A stretch of DNA of 8,201 nt from CANKHJ01 sp035556495 (GTDB taxonomy: Bacteria; Pseudomonadota; Alphaproteobacteria; Rhizobiales; Xanthobacteraceae): contig DATMEW010000161.1 in NCBI GenBank assembly GCA_035556495.1, forward strand, positions 1 through 8,201, read 5' to 3'. Shown in pieces: positions 1 through 5,879 of this stretch (position 1 is the stretch's first letter; each line of letters begins with the position of its first letter). Under the pieces are notes generated by a model, which was not told where the DNA came from, searched no databases, and was given only the letters and a program-made list of their open reading frames with translations. Position numbers and translations under genes: made by a program.

Positions 1-285
1 GATGCGGATCAGGTCGCCGCGCACGGTGCAGCAGATGCAGCCGTTGTTCATCTCGAACACTTCCTCGTCGGCATTGACCACGAGGTCGTTGTCGACGCCG
101 AGCTCGCCGAACTCGTTGACGATCACGGCGTATTTCTTGCCGTGCTGTTCGCTCAAAATCCGGTTGAGCAGCGTGGTCTTGCCGGCGCCGAGATAGCCGG
201 TCAGCACGGTGACGGGGATTTTCTCGGCGGCCTTGTCGGCAAACTTGTCTGCGGGGGCGGCTTCGGTGGCGGGCGAACTGGACAT
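1..285 (-). CDS. COG0523/CobW-family GTPase, putative zinc metallochaperone (N-terminal part, cut by window edge)
   Basis: The 95 visible residues carry the marks of the COG0523 G3E GTPases. A P-loop GYLGAGKTT lies at residues 30-38, NEFGE at 57-61, and the metal-binding CxCC motif (CICC) at 83-86. Members of this family move metal ions to target proteins using GTP hydrolysis; zinc-responsive members (ZNG1/ZigA/YciC type) are often under Zur control. A roughly 22-residue Ala/Lys/Glu-rich extension precedes the GTPase core. The ATG at 285 is preceded by GGAG at good spacing. The gene follows znuA on the same strand after 84 bp, so it is probably the last known member of the zinc operon, and this context favours zinc over cobalt or nickel. 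The C-terminal domain lies outside the window, so a subfamily cannot be assigned. The family call is secure; the zinc role is inferred. Confidence 0.9.
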   Translation of the reverse strand, partial: MSSSPATEAAPADKFADKAAEKIPVTVLTGYLGAGKTTLLNRILSEQHGKKYAVIVNEFGELGVDNDLVVNADEEVFEMNNGCICCTVRGDLIRI

Positions 286-301
286 GCGATACTCCGGGGT
301 C

Positions 302-324
302 GGCCGGAATATAGGCATCCGGCC
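302..324 (-). other. Hairpin between znuA and the COG0523 gene
   Basis: A perfect 7-bp inverted repeat (GGCCGGA at 302-308, TCCGGCC at 318-324) with a 9-nt AT-richer loop sits in the 84-bp gap between the znuA stop and the GTPase start. No T-run follows it on the minus strand, so it does not look like an intrinsic terminator. It could protect the znuA mRNA end or lower downstream expression; both roles are inferred. I see no second Zur-type palindrome in this gap, which suggests read-through from the operon promoter. Confidence 0.4.
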
Positions 325-369
325 GCCGGAGTGGAAACCCCTGCCGGCGCCCGTGCCGGACGGTGGCCC

Positions 370-1341
370 TCAGTTCGCCAGCGCCGCCGCGATGGTCCGC
401 ATGTTGTGGCGCATCATGTCGAGATAGGTCGGGGCGGGGCCATCGGCCTTGGTCAGGGCGTCGGAATAGAGCGTGCCGCCGATCTTGGCGCCGGTTTCGT
501 CCGCGATGCGGCGGGCGAGGCGCGGATCGCTGATATTCTCCAGGAATACCGCCGGCACCTTCTCGCGCCGGATCTGGGCGATGAGCTGCGCGACGTCCCG
601 GGCGGATGCCTCCTGCTCGGTCGAGACGCCGACCGGGGCCTTGAAGGCGATGCCGTAAGCCTCCGTGAAATAGCCGAAGGCTTGGTGGGTGGAGATCACA
701 TGCCGCCGCTCCGCCGGGATGCGTGCGAGGGTCTCCCTCAGCTCGCGGTCGAGGGCGTCGAGCTGGCGGAGATAATTCCGCGTGTTGGCCTCGTAGGCGG
801 CGCGGCCGGCCGGGTCGGCGGCGATCAGCGCGTCGCGGATGTTGCGCACATAGATGCGGGCGTTGGCGACGGACTGCCAGGCGTGGGGATCGGTATCGCC
901 ATGGTCATGATCGTCGTCATGGTCATGATCGTCGTCATGGTCATGGTCGTGATCATCGTCGTCGTGATCATGATCGTGGGCCGCGCCGGCATTGCCGCGG
1001 GCCTTGATCCCGGCGCTGGCCACCACGACAGGAGCCGTGCTGCCGGCGGATTTCAGCAGGCGGTCGAGCCAGCCCTCGAAGCCGAGACCGTTGACGACGA
1101 TCAGCTTCGCCGCCGCCACTCGCCGGGCGTCGGCCGGCGCGGGCGTGAAGACATGGGCATCGGCGTCGGGGCCGACCAGCATATCCACCGCGACGCGCTC
1201 GCCGCCGACCGCGCGGACGAAATCCGCCAGGATCGAGAAGCTCGCCATCACCGGCAGCGGCGCGGCTTTCTGCGCTGCGGCGGGGCTGAGCATGGACAGG
1301 GTTGCGGCGGCCGCGATGACCAGTATGCGCGGGATTTTCAT
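370..1341 (-). CDS. znuA: Zinc ABC transporter periplasmic zinc-binding protein ZnuA
   Basis: This is a cluster A-I (cluster 9) solute-binding protein of 323 residues, the usual size. Residues 1-23 form a signal peptide (MKIPR, a hydrophobic core, then AAA before Gln24), so the mature protein acts in the periplasm, binding Zn2+ and delivering it to ZnuB. Likely metal ligands are His63 (DAHVF), His153 (DPHAW), His219 (STHQAFGYF) and possibly Asp294 (LYSDAL). Between the first two lies a His/Asp-rich loop at residues 122-147, a hallmark of zinc rather than manganese binders. The ATG at 1341 lies 2 bp after the znuB stop, with GGAGG inside the end of znuB, so the two are probably translationally coupled. 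An 18-bp tandem repeat underlies part of the loop. Manganese specificity (MntC/PsaA type) is the alternative, disfavoured by the loop and the operator. Confidence 0.95.
   Translation of the reverse strand: MKIPRILVIAAAATLSMLSPAAAQKAAPLPVMASFSILADFVRAVGGERVAVDMLVGPDADAHVFTPAPADARRVAAAKLIVVNGLGFEGWLDRLLKSAGSTAPVVVASAGIKARGNAGAAHDHDHDDDDHDHDHDDDHDHDDDHDHGDTDPHAWQSVANARIYVRNIRDALIAADPAGRAAYEANTRNYLRQLDALDRELRETLARIPAERRHVISTHQAFGYFTEAYGIAFKAPVGVSTEQEASARDVAQLIAQIRREKVPAVFLENISDPRLARRIADETGAKIGGTLYSDALTKADGPAPTYLDMMRHNMRTIAAALAN
900..935. repeat. 18-bp tandem repeat coding for the ZnuA His/Asp loop
   Basis: Two exact copies of CATGGTCATGATCGTCGT (900-917 and 918-935) are followed by diverged copies up to about 976. 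Read on the minus strand they encode alternating His and Asp residues of the ZnuA metal loop. The unit length is a multiple of three, so copy-number change would lengthen or shorten the loop without a frameshift. Confidence 0.8.
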
Positions 1342-1343
1342 AC

Positions 1344-2222
1344 TCACGCCTCCAGATGGCGGCCCGGGAATATCTGGCGCACCAGCCCTCCGACCGGCCC
1401 GAACAGCAACGACAGGATGTAGAAGCCGCCGGCGACCAGGATCACGGCGGGGCCGGACGGCATGCCGGCATGGAACGAGAGCAGCAGCCCGGCATAGCCG
1501 GACACGATGCCGGCCACGGTGGCGACGACGACGATGCCGGTGATGTCGCTGGCCCAGAACCGGCCGATGGCCGCCGGCAGCATCATGATGCCGACCGCGA
1601 GCAGGGTGCCCAGCGCATGGAAGCCGCTGACCAGATTGACGACGACCAGGGCGAGAAAGGCGAGATGGGTCGGCGCGCCGGCGCCGCTGACGGAGCGGAC
1701 GAAATGCGGGTCCACGCATTCCATCACCAGCGGGCGGTAGATCAGCGCCAGCACCAGCAGCGTGACGGTGGCGTTGATGGCGATCAGCAGCAGGGTGGGA
1801 TCGTCCAGCGCCAGCACCGAGCCGAACAGCACATGCAGCAGGTCGATATTGGTGCCCTTCATCGACACGATGGCGACGCCCAAGGCCAGCGACAGCAGAT
1901 AGAAGGTCGCGAGCGAGGCGTCTTCGCGCAACTGGGTCGTGCGGGCGACGAGGCCCGCCAGCGCCGCCACCACGATGCCCGCGACGAGGCCGCCGGCGGT
2001 CATCGCGAACAGGCTCATGCCGGACAGCAGAAAGCCGATGGCCGCGCCCGGCAGGATGGCATGGGCCATGGCGTCGCCGACCAGGCTCATGCGCCGCAGC
2101 ATGAGAAAGACGCCGATCGGGCAGGCTCCCAGCGCCAGCGCCGTGACGCCGATCAGCGCGCGGCGCATGAAGGCGAAATCCGCGAAAGGGGCGATCAGCA
2201 GGTCATGAACCATGGAAACCAT
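1344..2222 (-). CDS. znuB: Zinc ABC transporter permease ZnuB
   Basis: A 292-residue, very hydrophobic inner-membrane protein of the ABC-3 (ZnuB/MntB/TroC) permease family, with several long membrane segments from about residue 20 to near the C-terminus. The family landmark GDAMAHAILPGAAIGF lies at residues 49-64, and GTLLAVGIMMLPAA and PSGPAVILV follow in the C-terminal half. It forms the channel through which Zn2+ from ZnuA enters the cytoplasm, powered by ZnuC. It lies 28 bp after znuC and 2 bp before znuA. The start is not certain: ATG at 2222 (MVSMVHDLL) and ATG at 2213 (MVHDLL) are both possible, and neither has a strong Shine-Dalgarno sequence. Family membership alone would also allow manganese or iron; zinc is assigned from the operon. 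Confidence 0.94.
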   Translation of the reverse strand: MVSMVHDLLIAPFADFAFMRRALIGVTALALGACPIGVFLMLRRMSLVGDAMAHAILPGAAIGFLLSGMSLFAMTAGGLVAGIVVAALAGLVARTTQLREDASLATFYLLSLALGVAIVSMKGTNIDLLHVLFGSVLALDDPTLLLIAINATVTLLVLALIYRPLVMECVDPHFVRSVSGAGAPTHLAFLALVVVNLVSGFHALGTLLAVGIMMLPAAIGRFWASDITGIVVVATVAGIVSGYAGLLLSFHAGMPSGPAVILVAGGFYILSLLFGPVGGLVRQIFPGRHLEA

Positions 2223-2250
2223 GTGCGGGGCGGCCTTGCTGTGCTGCCTG

Positions 2251-3060
2251 TCAGGCCGCGTCGGCGTGATCGTGGCCGGGATGGCTGCCGGTGTGGCCGC
2301 CGTCTTGCCGGCCGGGCGGCGGGGCGTCGTCGGCGCAGAACGCCGCTTCGGAATCGAACGCCTCGCACAGGTTGCGGGCCGCCAGCAGATTCGCCGGCGT
2401 CAGCACCTCCGCCGAAGGTCCCCATGCAACGGGCTCGCGCGCCAGCAGCAGGGTTTCCGGGATATTGGCGCGGACGAAGTCGATATCGTGGAGCGAGGTC
2501 AGCACCGTGCGGCCCTCGCCATGCCAGCGCTGCATCAGCGCGAACAGGTCCGCCGAGGTCTTGGCGTCCACCGCCGTGAACGGCTCGTCCAGCACGATGA
2601 TGCGCGCGTCCTGGAGCAGCAAGCGGGCGAACAGCATGCGCTGCATCTGCCCGCCGGAGAGCGTGCCGATGGCGCGGGCCTCGAAGCCGGTGAGGCCGAC
2701 CGCCGCCAGCGCCGCCTCGACCCGGTCGCGGGCCTTGCGGCTGATCCCGCCGAACAGCCCGGCCTGCCGCCACAGGCCCATGGCCACCATGTCGAACACG
2801 TTGATCGGGAAGCTGCGGTCGATCTCCGCCGCCTGCGGCAGATAGGCGATGTCGCGGATCGCGAAGCCGTCGCGTGAGATGCTGCCGGACAGCGGCTTCA
2901 GGAAGCCCATGATGCCCTTGAACAGAGTGGATTTGCCGGCGCCGTTCGGCCCCACCACGGCGGTGAGCGCGCCGGGCGCGAGCCGGCCGCTGAGATGGTG
3001 GACGGCCGGGTGGCGGTCGTAGCCCAGCGTCAGGTCGGTGAATTGCAGCGCGCCGCTCAT
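2251..3060 (-). CDS. znuC: Zinc ABC transporter ATP-binding protein ZnuC
   Basis: A 269-residue ABC ATPase with all the catalytic motifs. Walker A GPNGAGKST is at residues 37-45, the Q-loop Gln at 76, the LSGGQ signature at 134-138, Walker B IIVLDE at 154-159 and the switch His at 191. It hydrolyses ATP on the cytoplasmic face to drive ZnuB. I chose the ATG at 3060 (MSGALQFTDL) over an in-frame ATG at 3099, because the first strand of the fold begins there and AGAGG sits just ahead of it; the upstream ATG lies inside the preceding gene. The last 25 or so residues are a Pro/Gly/His/Asp-rich tail (GGHTGSHPGHDHADAA) that is not part of the ATPase fold and may bind zinc. The upstream mini-gene ends 8 bp before the start. 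Confidence 0.95.
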   Translation of the reverse strand: MSGALQFTDLTLGYDRHPAVHHLSGRLAPGALTAVVGPNGAGKSTLFKGIMGFLKPLSGSISRDGFAIRDIAYLPQAAEIDRSFPINVFDMVAMGLWRQAGLFGGISRKARDRVEAALAAVGLTGFEARAIGTLSGGQMQRMLFARLLLQDARIIVLDEPFTAVDAKTSADLFALMQRWHGEGRTVLTSLHDIDFVRANIPETLLLAREPVAWGPSAEVLTPANLLAARNLCEAFDSEAAFCADDAPPPGRQDGGHTGSHPGHDHADAA

Positions 3061-3068
3061 CGGACCTC

Positions 3069-3233
3069 TCACGCCATGGCCCAGAAAACCGCCAGCCACA
3101 TCGCCGCCAGCAGCGCCGCCGCGATGCCGAGCCGCCCGCCGACCGGCAGACGCAGCAGCGACCAGCCCATGGCCGCCGGCGGATGGGCCCGGCCGGGCGG
3201 GTGATGGTGGTGGCCGTGATGATGCAGGGTCAT
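3069..3233 (-). CDS. His-rich single-pass membrane mini-protein heading the zinc operon
   Basis: A 54-residue ORF starting at the ATG at 3233. Residues 3-18 are packed with histidines (LHHHGHHHHPPGRAHP, eight His), and residues 35-53 form one hydrophobic, alanine-rich helix close to the C-terminus. I do not recognise a named family. Evidence that it is real: it begins 29 bp after the Zur-type operator, has GGAG (3244-3247) ahead of the ATG, and ends 8 bp before znuC, as expected for the first gene of the operon. A longer frame reaching back to 3329 would cross the promoter and is rejected. A role in zinc sensing, buffering or ZnuB assembly at the inner membrane is inferred only. The orientation of the His segment is unknown. 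Confidence 0.7.
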   Translation of the reverse strand: MTLHHHGHHHHPPGRAHPPAAMGWSLLRLPVGGRLGIAAALLAAMWLAVFWAMA

Positions 3234-3261
3234 GGCTGGCCGGCTCCGAAGGCTGGTGATT

Positions 3262-3274
3262 GTTATAGTATAAC
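3262..3274. promoter_or_regulatory. Zur-type zinc operator
   Basis: A perfect 13-bp palindrome with a single central base, GTTATA-G-TATAAC, matches the core of the known Zur box (GTTATAnTATAAC, as in the enterobacterial consensus). It lies 29 bp upstream of the first gene of the zinc operon and overlaps the predicted -10. Zinc-loaded Zur bound here would block RNA polymerase, so the operon should be induced by zinc depletion. The zur gene itself is not in the window. Confidence 0.88.
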
Positions 3275-3290
3275 GTACAACGGCTTCCAA
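3262..3290 (-). promoter_or_regulatory. Sigma70-like promoter of the zinc operon
   Basis: On the minus strand a -35 TTGGAA (3285-3290), a 17-bp spacer and a -10 TATAAC (3262-3267) are seen, with the -10 formed by one arm of the Zur palindrome. The predicted start of transcription is near 3255, giving a leader of about 22 nt. The positions are read from the sequence; activity is inferred. Confidence 0.6.
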
Positions 3291-3451
3291 GGGCTTTTCG
3301 GGCGTGCCCGGCCCGGCGAAGACCGCCATAGCCTCTGCCGGTGGACGGCCGCCATGGGGATGCCGGCGAGAGGCGGCGTCAGAAGCGAAGATCAGGCGGC
3401 CGCGCTGGAGATGAGCAGATTCACGATGTCAAACAGCACAGCAGAATTGGG

Positions 3452-3479
3452 ATAATAATCCTTTTAGGAATTTTGTCAA
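3452..3479 (-). promoter_or_regulatory. Orphan sigma70-like promoter on the minus strand
   Basis: On the minus strand a perfect -35 TTGACA (complement of 3474-3479), a 16-bp spacer and a -10 TATTAT (complement of 3452-3457) lie in the only strongly AT-rich stretch of this gap. Transcription would start near 3444, about 210 bp upstream of the His-rich mini-gene. It may give a Zur-independent long leader for the zinc operon or a small RNA. The only downstream short frame I see is a tiny one ending near 3390. Confidence 0.45.
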
Positions 3480-3630
3480 GAGAACTTTGCGCCGAAGCGG
3501 CCTTTCCCAAACGGGCCTTCCCGGTTGGCAGTCCGGCCGCATGGGAGTTTCGGCGTTTCGCGCGGAACGGTCTCGCCGCCTTCCGAAAAGGTGAGGCGGC
3601 AGAAATCTGACGTCGTCTTTTGCCTTGGCT

Positions 3631-3658
3631 TTGCCTCCACCGGGACCGAGGCTCTAGG
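3631..3658 (+). promoter_or_regulatory. Weak candidate promoter of kdgK
   Basis: TTGCCT (3631-3636), a 16-bp spacer and TCTAGG (3653-3658) would give a transcript starting about 35 nt before the kdgK start. The -10 match is poor (three of six), so this is only the best candidate near the gene. Confidence 0.25.
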
Positions 3659-3698
3659 GTGCCGGCGCAAACAGCAGGCAGCAGCGGAGCGGCGGCGA

Positions 3699-4625
3699 AT
3701 GGCGGAAATCCGGACCAAGGCGGTGTGCGTCGGCGAAGCGGCGTTCGAACTGACCCGCGGGAGCGACGGCCGGCTGGCCGAGGGCTGCGGCGGCGATGTC
3801 TTCAACACCGCCGTCTATCTCGCCCGGGCCGGCATCGACACCGCCTTTGCGACGGCGGTGGGGGACGATCCCTATTCCGACCGGATCGTGGCGCTGGCGA
3901 CCGCGGAAGGCATCGACAGCCGCCTGATGCTGCGGACGCCGGGTCGCCTGCCCGCGCTTTCCATCGTCGAGCGCGACGCCGGCGGGCGTGCGGCGGTGCG
4001 CTCCTGGGGCGAAGGCTCCCCGGCGCGGGAGCTGTTCGAGCGGCCGGACTGGGGCCTGCTGGGCGAATGCCTGATGGCGGCAGGACTGGTCTATTTCAGC
4101 GGCCAGACGCTGTCGCTCTATTCGAATGTGGGCCTCGGCCGCTTTCTGGCGCTGCTGGAGGCGGCGCGGCAGAAGGGGGCGCGCGTCGCCTTCGACGCCA
4201 ATTTCCGGCCCCATGGCTGGCGCGGGGATCTGGCGCGGGCGCGGACGGTCGCCATGGAAGCCCTCAAGCGCACCGACATCGCGCTGCCGGCTTATGACGA
4301 CGAGGCCGTGCTCTGGGGCGATCCTTCGCCGGAGGCGACGGTCGCGCGGATTCAGGCTTTCGGCGTCGCCGAGATCGTGGTGAAGAACGGCCCCGGCGGC
4401 GCGCTGGTCGCCGCTGCGGGGCGGCAGGATCTGGTGCCCGTGCCCGAGGTCGTGACGCCGGCGGATGCGACGGCCGCCGGGGACAGCTTCAACGCGGCCT
4501 ATCTTGCGGCCCGGCTGAACGGAAAGGCGACGCTGGCGGCGGCGGCCGAGGCGCACCGGCTCGCGGGCCGGGTGATCCGCCATCACGGCGCGATCCTGCC
4601 GCGGCCGATGTCCGCCCTGCATTGA
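3699..4625 (+). CDS. kdgK: 2-keto-3-deoxygluconate kinase (PfkB/ribokinase family)
   Basis: A 308-residue PfkB-family sugar kinase, the normal length for KdgK. It phosphorylates 2-keto-3-deoxygluconate to the 6-phosphate (KDPG), feeding the Entner-Doudoroff aldolase during breakdown of uronates, pectin or related sugars, in the cytoplasm. The N-terminal GGDVFNTAVYLAR (residues 31-43) matches the KdgK substrate region (GGDTLNTSVYIAR in E. coli). AFDANFRPHGW and DDEAVLWG follow the same family pattern. The C-terminal PfkB signature DATAAGDSF (256-264) supplies the catalytic base Asp262, and the ending GAILPRPM resembles the E. coli GAIIPREAM. The ATG at 3699 has GGAG at 3686-3689 and starts right before the first strand; the frame is open further upstream without family sequence. 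No other sugar-catabolic gene is nearby, so substrate is assigned from sequence alone. Confidence 0.88.
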   Translation: MAEIRTKAVCVGEAAFELTRGSDGRLAEGCGGDVFNTAVYLARAGIDTAFATAVGDDPYSDRIVALATAEGIDSRLMLRTPGRLPALSIVERDAGGRAAVRSWGEGSPARELFERPDWGLLGECLMAAGLVYFSGQTLSLYSNVGLGRFLALLEAARQKGARVAFDANFRPHGWRGDLARARTVAMEALKRTDIALPAYDDEAVLWGDPSPEATVARIQAFGVAEIVVKNGPGGALVAAAGRQDLVPVPEVVTPADATAAGDSFNAAYLAARLNGKATLAAAAEAHRLAGRVIRHHGAILPRPMSALH

Positions 4626-4675
4626 GCGGGAACGCATCCGGGGGGGAGGGCATTTTCGGGATCGGCTTTTTATTT

Positions 4676-4724
4676 GAGCATGATCTGATCCGAAAACCGG
4701 TACCCACTTTTCGGGGTCATGCTC
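4676..4724. repeat. Rhizobial-type intergenic palindromic repeat
   Basis: A 49-bp imperfect palindrome: outer arms GAGCATGA (4676-4683) and TCATGCTC (4717-4724), inner arms CCGAAAA (4690-4696) and TTTTCGG (4708-4714), and a centre CCGGTACCCAC. From memory, near-identical elements with the same GAGCATGATC ends and CCGAAAA/ACCGG core are scattered through many Hyphomicrobiales genomes. It lies between the convergent ends of kdgK and the small permease gene, and its last base is also the last base of that gene's TAG stop codon. As RNA it would fold on either strand and may cap both mRNAs at their 3' ends. Confidence 0.8.
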
Positions 4725-5236
4725 TAGGGCCGGCCGATCAGCATCGCGCCCAGCGCCGCGAGAAAGGGCAGCGGGACCGAGGCGAGCAGGCGCATGGTCA
4801 CGAACTGCGCCGGCATCGCGGGTACCTCCCAGACCAGCGTGCGCTGAAGCGAGATCAGCGCCCAGGCGGTGGCATAGGCGATCACCTGCGGCGCGCCGCC
4901 GCCGGTCTTGAGCGCGGTGGCGGCGATGGCGAAACCGACGACCGCGCCGCCGGGCGTGATCGCCCCGAAGACGGCGGCGATGGCGACGCCGAGGAAGCCG
5001 GATTGCGGGCCGATCCACTGGATGATCAGCGACTGCGGCATCACGGCCGCGAGATAGCCGGAGCCGACCACGCCCAGCATGATGCGCGGCAGGATGTGGA
5101 TGAAGTCGAGGCCGCCGGTGCGCAGACCCTCCCGCAGCAGGATGCGGCCGCGCCGCCAGGCCATCAGGCCGAGCACCAGCACGGCGCCCCAGAGCACGCC
5201 GGTCAGGATCAGAGCAAGATCCAGCTTCAGCTCCAT
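4724..5236 (-). CDS. Half-size permease, COG0701/ArsP-like, second of a pair
   Basis: A 170-residue inner-membrane protein with about four to five hydrophobic segments. It carries LPRIMLGVVGSGYLAAVMP near residues 49-67, WIGPQSGF at 74-81, a PGG motif at 95-97 in the middle of a hydrophobic stretch, and RTLVWEVPAM near 131-140. These are features of one repeat of the predicted permease family COG0701 (DUF318/ArsP_1); full-length members have two such repeats in about 300-350 residues. Its product aligns without gaps to the product of the preceding gene. The ATG at 5236 follows that gene's stop by 13 bp with GGCGGGG between. The substrate is unknown; ArsP itself exports organoarsenicals, but that must not be assumed here. 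The assignment to the family is from memory of its motifs. Confidence 0.75.
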   Translation of the reverse strand: MELKLDLALILTGVLWGAVLVLGLMAWRRGRILLREGLRTGGLDFIHILPRIMLGVVGSGYLAAVMPQSLIIQWIGPQSGFLGVAIAAVFGAITPGGAVVGFAIAATALKTGGGAPQVIAYATAWALISLQRTLVWEVPAMPAQFVTMRLLASVPLPFLAALGAMLIGRP

Positions 5237-5249
5237 CGATGCCCCGCCG

Positions 5250-5837
5250 TCATGCCGGGTCGTCCCGGTTGATCAGCACTTTCCAGAGCAGCCGCGCGAA
5301 CAGGCCGGCCAGGATCGGCAGCGGGAGCGAGACGGCGACGCGCCAGAAGGTGAAGTCGCCGCCCATGAACGGCAGCTCCCACACCAGGGCGCGGTTGTAG
5401 CCGAGCAGCGACCAGGCGGCGATGAAAGTCGTCGCGGTGCCGACATCCGCACCCAGGGTCAGCAGCGCCGCCGTGATCGGATAGATCGAGAACGGGCCGC
5501 CTGGCAGGAAGGTGCCGACCAGCGTGGCGATGACGAGGCCGACGAAACCCGATTCGCCGCCGACCCAGCGCGCCACCACCTCGCGCGGCAGCAGCATCAT
5601 GACGAAGGCGCCGATCAGGCAGCCGGCCAGCACCTTCGGCAGGATGTCCACCAGCAGGGTGAGGTCATGGGTGAGGATCGACAGGAACGGGGCCCAGCCA
5701 TCCCGCCACAGCACGGCGCTGCCCGCCGAAACCACCAGAGTGCCGATGACAGCGGTGGACCAGTCGAACGACCGGCGCTTGCGTCGTCCTGCCGGCGGCG
5801 GCTGAGTCGGGGAGGGGGTGGACATGGCTCGGGACAT
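5250..5837 (-). CDS. Half-size permease, COG0701/ArsP-like, first of a pair
   Basis: A 195-residue membrane protein. Residues 1-23 are a polar Pro/Arg-rich head (ending GRRKRRS), probably cytoplasmic; a first helix spans about 28-44. The conserved unit then follows: LPKVLAGCLIGAFVMMLLP (66-84), WVGGESGF (91-98), PGGP (112-115) and RALVWELPFM (149-158). The same landmarks in the same spacing occur in the next gene, so the two form a paralogous pair that probably assembles as one transporter. I chose the ATG at 5837 because AGGGA lies 6 nt ahead of it; ATG 5825 (MSTPSP) is possible and would change only four residues. The gene is divergent from crcB. No substrate can be read from the sequence. 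Confidence 0.75.
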   Translation of the reverse strand: MSRAMSTPSPTQPPPAGRRKRRSFDWSTAVIGTLVVSAGSAVLWRDGWAPFLSILTHDLTLLVDILPKVLAGCLIGAFVMMLLPREVVARWVGGESGFVGLVIATLVGTFLPGGPFSIYPITAALLTLGADVGTATTFIAAWSLLGYNRALVWELPFMGGDFTFWRVAVSLPLPILAGLFARLLWKVLINRDDPA

Positions 5838-5841
5838 GCCC

Positions 5842-5879
5842 GATCCCTGTCGGGGACGCAACCGCAAGGAGCAGGGATC
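5842..5879. promoter_or_regulatory. Symmetric hairpin carrying the ribosome-binding sites of both divergent genes
   Basis: A perfect 8-bp inverted repeat, GATCCCTG (5842-5849) and CAGGGATC (5872-5879), with a 22-nt loop fills most of the 46-bp gap between the permease start (5837) and the crcB start (5884). Each arm gives an AGGGA exactly 6 nt before the start codon on its own strand. On the crcB side AAGGAG (5866-5871) also lies in the loop. If transcripts include the whole element, the ribosome site would be paired. Alternatively the palindrome is a protein operator. The divergent promoters must overlap the neighbouring coding sequences. Confidence 0.5.

Larger units (their letters stand above)
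3234..3698. other. Divergent intergenic region between the zinc operon and kdgK
   Basis: About 465 bp with no convincing protein gene; the short frames crossing it have no recognisable content. It holds the Zur operator and promoter at the left, an AT-rich island at about 3441-3480 containing a strong minus-strand promoter-like element, and a weak candidate kdgK promoter near 3631-3658. Downstream of the minus-strand element, between 3445 and 3290, I see no clear terminator. Confidence 0.6.

Noticed and set aside
898..976. CRISPR-like or regulatory direct repeats
   Set aside because: The repeats are contiguous with no spacers and are explained by the coding of the His/Asp loop of ZnuA.
142..1422. 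Long plus-strand open frame of 426 codons opposite znuA
   Set aside because: Low-complexity Gly/Arg/Val-rich translation with no family sequence, lying antisense to a clearly identified znuA; typical of open antisense frames in GC-rich DNA.
1356..2579. Long plus-strand open frame of 407 codons opposite znuB and znuC
   Set aside because: Gln/Asp/Arg/His-rich, no domain, antisense to the znuB and znuC genes; a shadow frame.
3390..3450. Very short minus-strand frame with a plausible ending (DIVNLLISSAAA) after the orphan promoter
   Set aside because: Only about 15 codons from a possible GTG with no clear ribosome-binding site; too short to support as a gene or leader peptide without conservation data.
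4626..4675. Intrinsic terminator of kdgK at the TTTTTATTT run
   Set aside because: The T-rich run at 4667-4675 has no stable GC stem directly ahead of it. The palindromic repeat just downstream is a better transcript-end structure.
3654..5018. Minus-strand open frame of 454 codons across kdgK and the permease gene
   Set aside because: Arg/Pro-rich, crosses the palindromic repeat and two real genes in other frames, and has no recognisable motif.
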